From: Lyophyllum atratum
Taxonomy: Eukaryota; Basidiomycota; Agaricomycetes; Agaricales; Lyophyllaceae
Length of the DNA: 64,000 nt
Reading direction: 5' to 3'
NCBI GenBank assembly: GCA_014905825.1
Contig: JACGCN010000035.1
Coordinates: forward strand, 514,867-578,866
The notes under the pieces were generated by a model. That model had not been told where the DNA came from, searched no databases, and saw only the letters and a list, made by a program, of their open reading frames with translations. This document shows positions 11,202-23,027 of the stretch, piece by piece. Made by a program: the position numbers and the translations under genes. Positions within the stretch are counted from its first letter, which is position 1. Every line of letters begins with the position of its first letter.

Positions 11202-14129
11202 GCGGGCTGGTGGTTTGGGGGTCGTCGGGGTACCGGGCCGGGTGGCGCTGCCACATATTCCATGAACGTTTCAACAACGCACACGATTCTTCTCTCCTTG
11301 TTTGGTGGTCATCAACATCTTCTTTGACTAGATGCTTCCTTCCCATCCTTCTCTCATCGCATTCTTGCTGCTCTCAATGTTCTCCGGTCTCCCACACGCA
11401 TATCGTCACGCACACGCTCACTGTTCATTTCCCCTCGGTCTCGTCGACGTGTTTCTTGCAACGCTTGTGCATACGCATACTTACACTCCCTCTCATCATC
11501 ATCACCCTCACTCATCACTCATCATCATCCCCTCCTTTCTCTCCTGTTCTTGGTACCTCTTGTCCGCGTCCGTCATATCATCTCACTGCATATCACTACT
11601 GACACACCCATATATACACAACCACTCCATGTTAGTGTACACAGATTCCACGCGAAGGGCTGGCGCGTTTCTCAGCCTCCCAAACAATAATTTAAATGTC
11701 TTGGCTGTACAATACCTCCTTGCGCGCATTCGTTGAGCGATTTCGAAGTCTTGGGGAGTCTCCGTAGGCTCAAATAAGCCCCTCTCACGTGAAAGTGGAC
11801 GTTCTTGGTATGACCCTACCCCAATGTCCTCTCCTTCGGGACGTTGTATTTGGGAAGAGTGGGAATCTCATTCATTCGGTGTTTTGGGAATACTACATGT
11901 TCTATCTGCTTTTCCTATAGGAAGAAGGCTACGAAAGTTGTCTTCTCTTGGAGACGAGTCAAGACCCGGTGTGTACTTCGTGCTATCTCTACTTATGATA
12001 GATATCTGACGGGGTGGTGATTTCATTATAAAACTGACGGCGTTGATTGTTGGTCCGGGACAAGAACCTGGATCTACGCGGGTGTATTTCGGGACAGATA
12101 CGGCCGAGCGACAGAAGGTTTTGCCGCTTGGCCGGGAGGGCCTGGGCCCTGATTGCTCTGATGGGAACCTGAGGAACCTTGGTGACCAGAACGAAGACAT
12201 GATTGGCGTAGGTTCTTCTTTTCGTGTTATCATTGACGATTCATCCCACCAAGGCCGGACACGTCGTGGCGCAGAAGTCGTGCATCAAGACCCATGGTCT
12301 CGACCAGGAAGCGGGTAGGGACGCCGTCTGGACCGTGTACCCCATCTTAGAGAGATCTGCGGCAGGTATAATAGGCAATGAGGAGTAATGGCAGACAGAA
12401 ACTGGGTGCCGTTGGACCGGATAGAGAGGTTGGAACAGGTTAGAATTGAGATACGAGCCGATTCCGGTGGGGAACCATGTGCACCATGTTGAGTGATGGG
12501 CCACGACCCGCGGGTTTCGCGTTGGCGAAGCACACAGGGTGCTCGCATCGCTGAGGCTCCGGGGCATTTCGTTTCCTGTCGACGTGGAGGTGTCTAGATG
12601 TGGCTTCGAACTGTTCGAAATCCTGCCGGGTGTTCTGGCGCTGGAACATGGATGAGGCGTCTACGTGGTAACGGGCAACATGAGACGCCTGTGCAACCTT
12701 GCAAAGATCAGAATCGCTTTTCACTGTTCGAAATTCCTGACCTGTGCAGAGAAGGCGACGAAACGACGCGGCAGCTGTGGATATATCTCCTTTCTGGAAA
12801 GAACTTGGGCGCTCCAACGAAAAAGAATTGTGACCATTTTATTTTGTGCACTGAAGACAAATGAACAGGGTCAGCTGGGACGATCTGACGCCTCGAGGCA
12901 AGTAAACCATCACAATTGTCTGGCTACCTATCCCCGACGTGCCGAAGGTGCCCATGCTGAACCGCATTTTTTCTAGCGTCCCACATGAGATGCACAATTC
13001 TTGCACCTGGGGCGCGGATAGAGGGAGAGCGCGAACAATTCCGCTGGATCTAAGGAATCAGGCGACGCGACGCGCAACACCTTGTCAATGGTCACCTTAT
13101 CAAGGAGCTAAGACGTATGCGGTACAAGAAGTACGCCCTTATACTGTTAGTTATCTGTCTTCGGCGCGGAATTCAGCCATCTTGAGTGAACAAACAGATC
13201 AACTGACCAACGACTGATTCGCGACGAAGAAGTTGAACTTCGGAACTGACAGCGTATAGGTCATTTGATGGAAGACAGAGAGCGCCATGTAGCGGTGCAC
13301 CATTGAGGATACTTTCTGATTGAGATGAAGGATAGTGAAGGATCGTCGGTGATCCATGCGTGGATGAGCAGAAAGTCCTTGGTTCCGGAAGGGCGAGTTC
13401 CTTGTTTGCCTGTGCTTGGACGCGAAGCTGTTGCCTTCCATGTACTTTACACACCTCGCATGGCTCCTTCGCCGATAAAGCCGAACGATAACGGCCGGGG
13501 AATACATATCGAGATACAAGGAACATCAATATACGTGTACAATACATACGACCCGATAGGTAGTTGTACAATGGTACCCGCCGGATACGCATGAACGCTC
13601 GAGCAACCATAGAGTGGTTCTTCCAAGTTCCAGCTTCCAGGGCGGCGGACTCATTGACACTTGAGTCTTATGACGGCCTGGATCAACAGTCTTTCCCTGT
13701 AAGAGTCGAAGTAGCAGGATATAAAGAGGAGCCGAAGCTAGTAGAGCATGGAATACCTGCCAAAAACCATCAGCAGCGGCGGCCTGGGGTCTGCTTGAGG
13801 CGAATACCAGATCACGGCGTAGTCGATGAACTGCGTCCCCGAGCCCCGCGATGTCAGAAGACAATCCAATGTAATGCACTAGGATTACTTGAGGGGTTCG
13901 ATGGCGGTACAACATAGTAGGTGGTGCAGTAGTGGAAGATAGAAGTTTGCTGGGCCCCGATGTCTACGAAATTGTGTCATAGACGTCAAAGTCGTCTGCA
14001 CCAGCAAATGAGTTCGGAGGACCAGATGCGAAAGCTGGTCTTGTATTGGCGTAATCGCCTCCACGATCGGGCCGCAGGCTATGTACCATATATTCGTAAA
14101 CATATGACTTGATCACATCAAATAGACTG
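11202..14129. other. GATA 3' flank and intergenic region, no gene recognised
   Basis: The first few hundred bases are pyrimidine-rich with ATCATC/TCATCA runs (about 11490-11530), as expected for a 3' UTR. From about 11.8 to 14.1 kb there are short open frames on both strands, none with a recognisable domain or conserved splice pattern. Confidence 0.4.
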
Positions 14130-14515
14130 CATTCTAACGCACCGGCCCTTGCCCTTGTCTAGCTCGTCGCCAATGGGTCTCTAGAGTTTCTTGAACTGAC
14201 GTTAAGCGTTGGCGGTGTCGACCGTAAAGTTCTGGAGATTCCAAACGCCAACTCAAGTTCTCGAGTCGCTGGCCCTGTTCAAGGTAGCTCACGACTTTGG
14301 TGCAGACCTAGACATATATTGTAGCACTGTAAGGCAAGAGATTAGACACCAAACGCACCTTCCAGGTCTTGGTTAAGAACTGAGTGTCACACAAATTACT
14401 GAACACGCCGAAATATCTGCTTCCCGGAGTCCCTAGCTCTTTCAAACTCCTGAACACCGTGACAACGTCAGGGTCTGAGGTTTTATGGAAGAAAACAATG
14501 CAAACGCACCGGATC
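14130..14515 (-). pseudogene. Inverted, rearranged partial copy of the GATA factor 5' exons
   Basis: Reverse-complemented, 14130-14425 aligns with 8405-8712 of the GATA gene: exon 2, intron 2 (including its GT and CTAG ends), exon 3 and the start of intron 3. Exact stretches include TTAACCAAGACCTGGAAGGT and CAGCGACTCGAGAACTTGAG. The copy keeps TKTWKVCTKV and YLEQGQRLENLSWRL, then shifts frame. Immediately upstream on the same strand, 14426-14515 resembles the end of exon 3, intron 3 and the start of exon 4, so the segments are out of genomic order. Intron retention shows DNA-level duplication, not retroposition. Confidence 0.85.
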
Positions 14516-15258
14516 CCCCACCTCTGCAGGAATCTCCCTCGTTGCTCCCGTCAGGAGCTCGGCATTCTGACTGGAGATGTTGCGACGCATGGTTGTGACA
14601 CGTCGAATCGTATGTGAGCGCTTGAGCACTAACGGCCCCTACTATCGATCTTCATCTGCAGTCTGTGCTTCACAAAACTGGACGGAGGGTTCAATGACGA
14701 ATTATCAATTTTAAGCTTCCAGTTGTTCCTGGAGCTGAAACTTCAGATCTCTTCGCGAAGTAAAAACCTTTGAGGTGGTGCAGGTCGCTGCGACATGCGC
14801 ATGAGACCTTGTAAAGCTTTCAAGTATAGGTCTGCTCACTTCGTGCGGCCCAATGTCAGACTGCGAGACTGGGTAAGCTGGTGGATGATGTCTGCCGTCG
14901 AATAGACAAGATGTTATGAGTTTATGTGTAGATCACGAACATGTAAGCCGAGAGGTTGTGGATAGAGCGTGAATTGGAGATTTTCACTTGGCAGTGGCAA
15001 TTCCATTAGAAACTTAGTGACCGTGGGAGATTACCAACATATCCTTTCATCACAGTGACCTGTGAACCAAGTGACAAGTTGAAGTAACTCAAATGAAGAC
15101 GAAAGCCGAACAGTGGCAGGACGTTTGCCTCGTGCATTCTAACCGGCAACACTGCCTCGATATCTTGTCGATATTCCATTCCTGCATAGGATTAGCCTTC
15201 GACTACCAAAGTTCAACTTTCGCCACCTCTACAGACGCCTTTCCAAGTCACCAAGCTT
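14516..15258. other. Intergenic region upstream of NLR gene A
   Basis: About 740 bp with no recognisable frame, repeat or relic. It should contain the promoter of the NACHT-WD40 gene starting at 15259, but no clear element stands out. Confidence 0.4.
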
Positions 15259-18200
15259 ATGGCCACTAAAGACGCACCTCTATGGGAAAAGTGGGAGCTC
15301 GATGCCAACTTCCTCGAAGCCTTGGACCACTGGACGCGTGCAAATCCGGAAAGCTCATTAGACCGCATTTTACGCCGGGTCTGCATTCAAATTGAGCGGG
15401 GACGTGAGTTTTTTGAAGTGATCCCTGATGGTGTATTCCCAGCTCGCGGCCTCGTCAAAGCTTTGGCGCATCTCGTGAAGCTCGGTCATGTACGGGAACC
15501 CAATCTCCTGCTAAATGTAGCTGACGACGATTATCTTGTTTCAGACTATCTCAACTGCAAATTCAGATGTCCAAAGATTTGCCGAAGATGTGATTCGTTG
15601 GGTCACCCAGGTTAGCGCGACGTTTGCATCAGGAAGGACTAGTTGGATAGGCGCTCATTTCACGCAAACAACCTGGACAAATCTTTCTGATATGCGGTAT
15701 GTGGCCTCTTCCCGCTTCAGCATAGTTAATGACAGCTGCCATCCAGTGATCTGATCGACGACATTTGCCAATGGGCAACCTCTCGGCTGGTAATGTTTTG
15801 TCACTGCTGATACACCAACCATTCACGGCCTCCCGTTAGTCAGATAAATGGTGGTCTCTGAACAAAAAGCTGAATGTCAATAGAGATATCTTGGACTTCA
15901 AAACACGCATAGCTGAAGTTCGGGCAATATTTAGTGTAGGAGTCTCCTAGCCTGCATAGGCAATTGCTGAACGTGTACCTTCTCCCAGGACCGTTCACTT
16001 GTTTGCCAAGCATCGGCGATGGACACCATTCTGCAGGTTATTTGGAAGACTCGGCAAGAGCAGGGGCGGATCAACGCGACACTAAGAAAGATTCGCGCGA
16101 CACAAGCGGAACAATTCGTGAGTTGTGTCTCAAGGAAACTCAGCCATAAGTAACGCTCTATCCAGGAACTCATGAATAAAAGGTTAGATGCAGCCAAGGA
16201 AGAGGATTCGCGGCATCGTGAAGAAGAACGACAGCGCCGTAAAGCCGTAGAGGAAGAGGATGCTCGACATCGCGAAGAAGAGCAGCAGCGCCGTCAAGCG
16301 GAAGAAAGGCGGGAATATGTTTGGCAAATGCTTTCAACGCACGCCATTGGGAACACATCTTACGACAAACAGGGCAAGCCTCCATGCGACAAGGAGACGC
16401 GGGTCGACATCCTGAAGGAGATCATGGGATGGGTGAAGGATGTCTCGGCAAGCTCGCGGAACTTCCTTTGGCTTACAGGCGACCCAGGAAGCGGGAAGTC
16501 TGCCATCACCGCTTCCATCGCCAGAGCTTGCAAGAATAAAGACATCCTCTGGGCTCAATTTTTTATCAATCGGAACAGCGTCGACACCACGAATCCCAAT
16601 GCCTACTTTCCTTCCATCGCACGCCAGCTTGCAGAACGCTCCGAGCTTGTTCAATTCGAAATCCATGAACAGTTGAAATCAAAGCCGTCTCTGATGGATG
16701 AAATGTCGTCCGAGCAAGCCACCTCACTGTTTATAGATGCCATACGCGTCGCGTCGAAAATAGATCCAACGAAACCCGTCGTGATCGTTATTGATGGCCT
16801 GGATGAGACGGACAGAAATCATTTGAGATCTACTGCGGATATCTTCTCCCAGTTGTTTGAAGAGCTGTCGAACCATCGAAATGCGAAGGTTTATATCGCC
16901 AGCCGTACCGAGGACGATATCAGAAACCCCTTTGCCCGTACCATGAGCGACAATCGGGTCAAGCATTTACACCTCGACACCGCTTCTACGTCATCTGTTG
17001 AAGATGTTTGTAGGTTCCTTCGGCGACGACTCGTGCAGATTGTCTTGGACAACGACCTGGACTGGAGGGTCTGGCCGGGGAACGAGCGTTTTGATATGCT
17101 GGCCATCAAAGCTGCGGGTCTCTTCATTTGGGCGGTAACGGCCGTCAAGTTCATCCAGGAGCAACTTGATTATTGGGGGAAAGAGTGCCTCGACGACATT
17201 CTCGACAAACTCAATTCAGATGGGATGGGTGATATTAACACCCTTTACGGTCTGATTCTCTTGATCACGTACAGAAAGGCAGATGAATGGGCATTCGAGT
17301 CCTTCCGTCGAATAATCGGAGCCGTTGTCGTTCTACATGAACCGATGTGCATAAACGACATCAGCTGCCTATTGGACCTACGACGCTCTCCATCCAGCTC
17401 CGAAGTTGACGTGTTGAGGTTCGTGAAGCGGCTTCGAACTGTTCTAGTCGCTGGCGCAGGGGCCATTGACGGCGAAACTGTACCCCGGCTCCATAAATCC
17501 TTTTTCGAGTTTATCACAAGCGAAAACCGTGTTGAATCACGCTTCCGAGTGGATCCAGATGCCTCCCATCTTGAGCTCGGGGTCCAATGTCTCCGTCAAC
17601 TTGCCCTAGCCAGGTCCGCAACCTCGAGCTTTAGGATCCCTGCTGTCTTTCGTTACGTATTTAGATTTTGCTCCCAGCACTTTTCACAGGGATCGGGGAC
17701 GGCAGCAGGCGTCGCGATACCTACGGGTACATTGAACCTACCAGACTTCCAAAGCATCCTCCAGCAATCGTCGAACAACGATTACGCGGCTCCATTGTTT
17801 GTCACGTATTCACCAGACAAGTCTAGCATCCAGGCTTCCTTAGGAAACGCTAGCAACACTAATGCTTGGGATATCACAACTGGTGTTATGCAGACCAATT
17901 TGACTTTGGACGCCATTTTTTCGGATTTTATTCCATCATTCTCCAAGGTGGCGTTTCTGCCTGACGGAAAGCATCTTGCTCTCGCATCTCATGATCGGTA
18001 TATCCGCCTCTTGGACACAAAGCTCACATGTACCGCGAAACAGCAGTTCACTACCAGTGACACCAAGCTTAGAGCTATCTCTGGGTGTTTCTCTTTCTCT
18101 CCGGACAGGAGTATTTTTGTTGTCGTGGAACAGGATGGGCAACTTTGCCTTCGGGATACTTATACTGGCCAAGCAATTGGGACTCCCTTCTTCGGGCATA

Positions 18201-19402
18201 CCTCTCTAATAACATATGTCGGCTTCTCTCCAGTCGGTCATTGTCTACTTGCAGGTTATGACGACGGGGTCATCCAAATATGGAATCTGGAGAATGGTGT
18301 GCACCTTGAGAAGCACCTTAAAGGTCATATGTCTCGCATATCGGCTGCTACGATTTCGCATGACGGAAAATATAGTCTCTCCTGCGCAAACGAAAACAGT
18401 GCATGTCTGTGGAACCTGGAAAGCGGGGAGATGCGTCACCTTCGACATCCGTCCAAACGTCGGCAGACGCACGTTGCGGCAGTCGCGTTTTCTCCTAACG
18501 GAAGGTTAGCCGCCATTTCGGGCGATTACCCGAGTACAATCTCCTTCTGGGACGTAAAGGTTGGGGAGATAGTCGGACAGCTTCTGGAGGGACACAGTGG
18601 CACCATATGTTCCATTGATTTTTCACCAGACGGGACCCATATTGTTTCAGGTTCCTACGACAAAACCATTCGTGTATGGGATGTCGAGACGCGGCAACTA
18701 ATTGGAGAACCAATCGCGAGCCACAAATATGCCGTGCTTTCTGTCGCGTTTTCACCGCATGGAAATCAAATTTGTTCTGTTTCTGAGGACGGTACCCTCA
18801 GGATTTGGAACAACCACTTCCGCGATACTTTCAAGACGAGGATGACTGGTTTCTCGCCGAACGGGGAGCTGACATTTTCAGTCTCCCAAGATGATCGTAT
18901 TCGGTTATGGGACCCCAAAGCAGGACAACACAACGAACTTCTTTTGGAAGGCCAAGCTCGGGACCTGCGCTTTATCGCGCTCTCCCATGACGGATCGCGC
19001 CTCGCTGCGTCATCTTCAGATGCCATTAGTATATGGGATACCGCTACTGGGCGCCATCTCGCACAGTCAAAAGCCACTCCAGGGTCTACCATCGATTCTT
19101 GGCGTTTCACCCCCGATAGCCAAAAATTCATCACCATGCTCAGCACCGGGGATATGGCTGAGTGGGAGGAACAGAACGGAGAACTTGAGAATTACACCCC
19201 ATCGGATATCTCACAACTACATACCGTGACGGCGCCCCCCTTCTTTGACGTCAAGGCAGACCACTACTTCGATGGGCTGGGAGGCACGCGATGGTTTCCA
19301 TCCAACAATCCCGACTCCGGCTTGTGGGCGATCGTCGACAGTCACGTCATCAGAATTCGGAAAGACGGATCCATGACGATCGTTCCAGTGACACAGATAT
19401 AG
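15259..19402 (+). CDS. NACHT-WD40 NLR-like protein A
   Basis: Six exons (15259-15489, 15545-15696, 15747-15789, 15840-15935, 15989-16117, 16166-19402) give about 1,295 residues. Residues 1 to about 215 are an unrecognised helical-looking region conserved in paralogue B. Residues about 220-268 form a charged coiled coil with an 18-residue unit (EEDSRHREEERQRR...) present twice. The NACHT NTPase has Walker A GDPGSGKS (about 322-329) and Walker B VVIVIDGLDETD (about 422-433). The C-terminal half carries around ten WD40-like repeats, e.g. SGSYDKTIRVWDVETRQL. Fungal STAND proteins of this layout bind a ligand through the repeats, oligomerise through NACHT and trigger an N-terminal effector in nonself recognition or cell death; that role is inferred. 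The start is supported by the matching ATG of paralogue B. Intron 1 (55 nt) lies at the position also used in the other two copies. Confidence 0.9.
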
Positions 19403-19968
19403 ACTCGAGAGAAGGATAATCTGTGAGTCCACAGAAGCCAACAGATATTCCGCCCTGTGCCAATGCTCGTTCCTCAGCGTTCCAGAGGACATATACGATA
19501 ACCTTAGGCTAAGGAACATAAGAGGGCGCATTCCTATTGGCGGAAAGAGTGGTCACTCATACGAAATCTGCCTTGCAGTTTGGCAATTATCAGAGGACTT
19601 GCAACGAGTTGGACAAGCTGTTTATTCATTATTGGTTTACTATTTCTGTCGCTTTCTCTATTTCTGTCGCTTTTTCTTATCCTTAGTTAAGAAATTCGTG
19701 ATGACCAGAGGCCGCCAGGGTGATGGCACACCGGTGGTAATTCAGTGACGACGGGATGACATTTATAGAAATTGCCTCCCATGTAAGGTGTTTCTAAACG
19801 TCGTGGGCCGTCAAGAAGGTCAAACATACCGTACTGCACCGAAATATCAGCTGGTGTTGTTGATCCTGTCACATCATTCCAGCCGCAGAGTAGCTCGGTG
19901 GCTGACACCCGGACACCCGGGAGCTCAAAACACAAAGCTGCCAGTTGCAGGTACACTAGGCGTTCTTG
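19403..19968. other. Intergenic region downstream of NLR gene A
   Basis: About 570 bp. An 89-codon minus frame at 19687-19956 has no recognisable motif and is not called. The right end abuts the terminal inverted repeat of the next element. Confidence 0.4.
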
Positions 19969-21086
19969 ACTTTCCGCCCTGAACTTTAATCCTTAATCGG
20001 GAATGCCGGAATTGCCGCAACACGTAAGCTGTCAGATCTGAGATTCTGGGCGCGCCTTTCACCTAATCGGGAGCGCGCCGCTCCTAGCAGGTCGCATCTC
20101 CGTCCCTCCCTCCTTCACGCATCTATCTCCCGCTTGGATACCCCGCTCTTTTTTCTTTTTCCTGTATAGATCATATTGATGTCTTTTCTTTCTCTTCTGA
20201 CTTAGTTTTCATGCCCAAACACACACCGCGACCCCCTTGCCTCCTTGAACAGGCATGTGAGCCGGCAAATGACGATTTCAGGACACAACCCGACCGTACT
20301 GGCGGCCAGAGCCGCTCCTGCACGCCTCACGCCGCCTGCCGAACGCAGACCAAGAGCACGCGCCGCTGGCGAGCTCGCCAAGTCCCCAGCGCGTGATGGA
20401 ACGGAACACATGAGTCACAGGGGGGGCTGCAGAAATTACAGGGCAGACCCATAAAGGCAGAGCCGTCGTGGTGCGTTCATGGCCTTGCACTGCACGACCG
20501 CTGTCCCCGCCCCACACCAACCCTCCCGCAGCCCTAATCCAGCTCCCATCGCGACTAATCACCGCCAACTGCTCTACGTCAACGTCCCCCTCATCACGGA
20601 GTGTACTCCTGCTGTGTGAACACTAGCCTCCTCGAGCTGCGGATCACCGACCGACCGCAGTGCCACACTCGACACGCCGAGCATCAATTGCAACACACGC
20701 GAACATCACCATCATGCACGCCGCCCTCCAGGGCGTGCCAATGGGCATGCAGACCAGCGGGAGATGCGCTCTGGCATGCACGGAGAACTGAGTGGAGGGC
20801 TGGGCCTCGAAATTACACGTGAGCGAGCAGGGAGGCGGGGGCGGTTAGGGCAGGGCGGGCAGGGGTGGGCGGGCGAGCGCATTCCATTTACAGAGCTAAC
20901 TGATATCATTATTTACAGTATCATACACACCTCTCTCATTAAAACATGAGAGATAAGTAGTAGAAAAGCATGAAGACGACGCGCCCTCCCGCCCACCTGC
21001 ATACCATTCTGGGTGCCTTATGTCATCAAACCATTCTTTCGGGTTTCGGCAATCCCCTTTAAGGATTAAAGTTCAGGGCGGAAAGT
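19969..21086. mobile_element. Non-coding element bounded by 28-bp perfect terminal inverted repeats
   Basis: 19969-19996 and the reverse complement of 21059-21086 are identical over 28 bp (ACTTTCCGCCCTGAACTTTA...). Similarity continues inward with mismatches to about 45 bp. The 1,118-bp interior has no credible coding frame, which fits a non-autonomous DNA transposon. No short exact target duplication touches the ends. A longer imperfect direct repeat flanks it: TACACTAGGCGTTCTT at 19952-19967 and TACACTAGGTGCTCTT at 21095-21110 (14 of 16 match). The right end lies 45 bp past the stop of the wax-synthase-like gene. Confidence 0.75.
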
Positions 21087-21130
21087 GGCCAACTTACACT
21101 AGGTGCTCTTATGGCTCTGTCAGAATTTAT

Positions 21131-22586
21131 TCATCTGTTGGCCGCTGGTCCCATAATATACGCAGTGAGCCTCAGATGTCGAGGAAGGAATGTACCGCTC
21201 ATAAACCCCTTCACTGCCCACGCCTCCACAAGAAAGTGCCCCCACCCAACGATCCACATATATGTCCAAATCCTGCCGCACCACCCACCGACTCTCCGCC
21301 CAGTAACAGACCTCCATATGTGCTCCAGGAGTACTCCTATGCCGTTCACGATGAAATATCCACCGACACGCATAAAGTCCGTGCCGCGACCCATACCCCA
21401 GAACGCGAAGGAGTGGAGGACGCTGGACATGAAGAAAGTGCCCAGGACAGCACCTGCGCGTCCCATGAAAAGGAGAAGCATGGGGTATCCCCCAAGCGTG
21501 AAGAAGGGGTCGCGGAAGAACTGATGCCAGCGTTTGGACCAGAACTCGTTCAGCGACGTTGAGAGCCACGGGGCCTCAAAGGCGGGTGGCCAGAGGGAGA
21601 TATGCTGTCGAAATATCAGGACACCTGCTAAGGTGTAGAAAAGGTATCCTGCTTGAAGAATGGAGTATGTGAACATGCCCGTCAGAAATGTCAGGAGGGT
21701 GGCCTTGGCGTATCGCAGAGATGGTTTTAGGTCGGCTTCGAAGATGCTGCCCCCTCGCGCGGAACCAACGGTGGTGGGTGCTAAGGACTGTATCGCGTAT
21801 ATCAAGATATCAATCATCACCACATGAATTACGAGCTGTGTCGCGGTTGCGATTACGAAGGCTCTCTTCGAGCGCGTAGGTCGCGTTTCGCGTGGTATGT
21901 GGAGGTTTTGTGACCAGCTCCATCCAATTCCACGGAGGTTGCAGCATAGCTCGAAAGCGGCGACGAATAACTCCTTGGGACGCAGTGTTGGAGGAGTGGT
22001 AGTATAGAACTGCGAAGTGACTTCCGCCAAGGTCCTGACGCGCCAGATTGGTTTCATCTTGAATGTCCATACCATCATTCGCATACCCAGCATCGTGAAC
22101 ATGCCCTGTGATGTATCAGAATTATATACAACGCGGTGTCAAGAGAGACATACCACAAGCCCTTGGTTGACATACATCAACCCCTCGTTATCATGCGGTT
22201 TGACGAGGTCAAGTCGCGTCGCACCATGGAAACACGCCCATAATGAGAAGGGCAGAATCGATAGGCGAATGGAAAGGGTGTTTGGGAGGAGAACAAGAAT
22301 TGCAGTCACGTAGTAGCAGAGCAAAGCTGGTACTACGTTTCTGATGAACGAGAGGCGGGTTAATTGCTCTCGGGAGTCCGGAGGTGGTACCAGGTTCGTG
22401 AGCCTATTGAGTTTGCCATTCGGCCTCAGTCTCAGCTTGTCTCTGGATACATCGACCGACTCACCAGGACATCCCGAAGCCCAGTTCAAAATCAACAAGC
22501 AGCTTGCGATGTGTTGAGTCCGACCTTGCAACAGCTGTTGAAGCGAATACGCATGACAGGCAGCGGAAAATTCCAGACGTCACCAT
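21131..22586 (-). CDS. Wax-synthase-like MBOAT membrane acyltransferase
   Basis: Read on the minus strand from ATG 22586, with introns that join ...GFGMSW to LTNLVPPPD and ...NQGLV to GMFTMLG. The product is hydrophobic throughout with several membrane segments. It has ELCCNLRGIGWSW and, near the middle of the last exon, LNEFWSKRWHQFFRDPF, the signature of the fungal wax-synthase-domain family. A conserved His follows in SSVLHSFAFWG. Members are membrane-bound O-acyltransferases acting in wax-ester or terpenoid/secondary-metabolite acylation; the acceptor cannot be predicted here. The first exon and start are less certain than the rest. A CRE-like TGACGTCA lies about 380 bp upstream. Confidence 0.85.
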
Positions 22587-23027
22587 CTCGGACCTCGGAC
22601 CTTGTCTTAGTGCTAGTTAGTCGATCTGATATCTTGTAAATTGGTATTTGTTTTATACCGCCGTGACTATGAGGAGCCCCGTCGTCGAACTGTTCGTGCT
22701 TGAATTTTGGCATATCTAGATACCATAGTATTGAAGAAGACGAGAAATAAAAAGGAAAGGAATATCATCGGCGCCATCACCTTCAAGATGGACCATTGGA
22801 ACGGTTATCTCCGAGATTAGATGTAATCTGATGCTTAACCAATTTGGGACAATCTGGCAAGCACCAGGCCTCGCACTCACATCGTTTCAGCATATGGGCA
22901 ATTCTCGACCTTACACTGACGGCCGGGGACTTTTATCTTTTACTTGTGCCGTTACTCACGTAATTGACGTCACACACCCCGTCTGTACCAGCCGGGTCTC
23001 CAACCTTGCCACTACCAATTGCTCGGC
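22587..23027. other. Promoter region of the wax-synthase-like gene
   Basis: About 440 bp between the wax-synthase-like start and the stop of the peptidase gene, both on the minus strand. No coding signal; it contains a perfect CRE palindrome. Confidence 0.5.
22965..22972. promoter_or_regulatory. CRE-like palindrome TGACGTCA
   Basis: A perfect TGACGTCA lies between the wax-synthase-like gene and the peptidase gene. This is the consensus for CREB/ATF-type bZIP factors in fungi. Its position about 380 bp upstream of the wax-synthase-like ATG is compatible with promoter function, but one 8-mer can occur by chance. Confidence 0.3.

Noticed and set aside
21020..21562. 180-codon plus-strand frame
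   Set aside because: Lies antisense to the clear wax-synthase-like exon and across the TIR.
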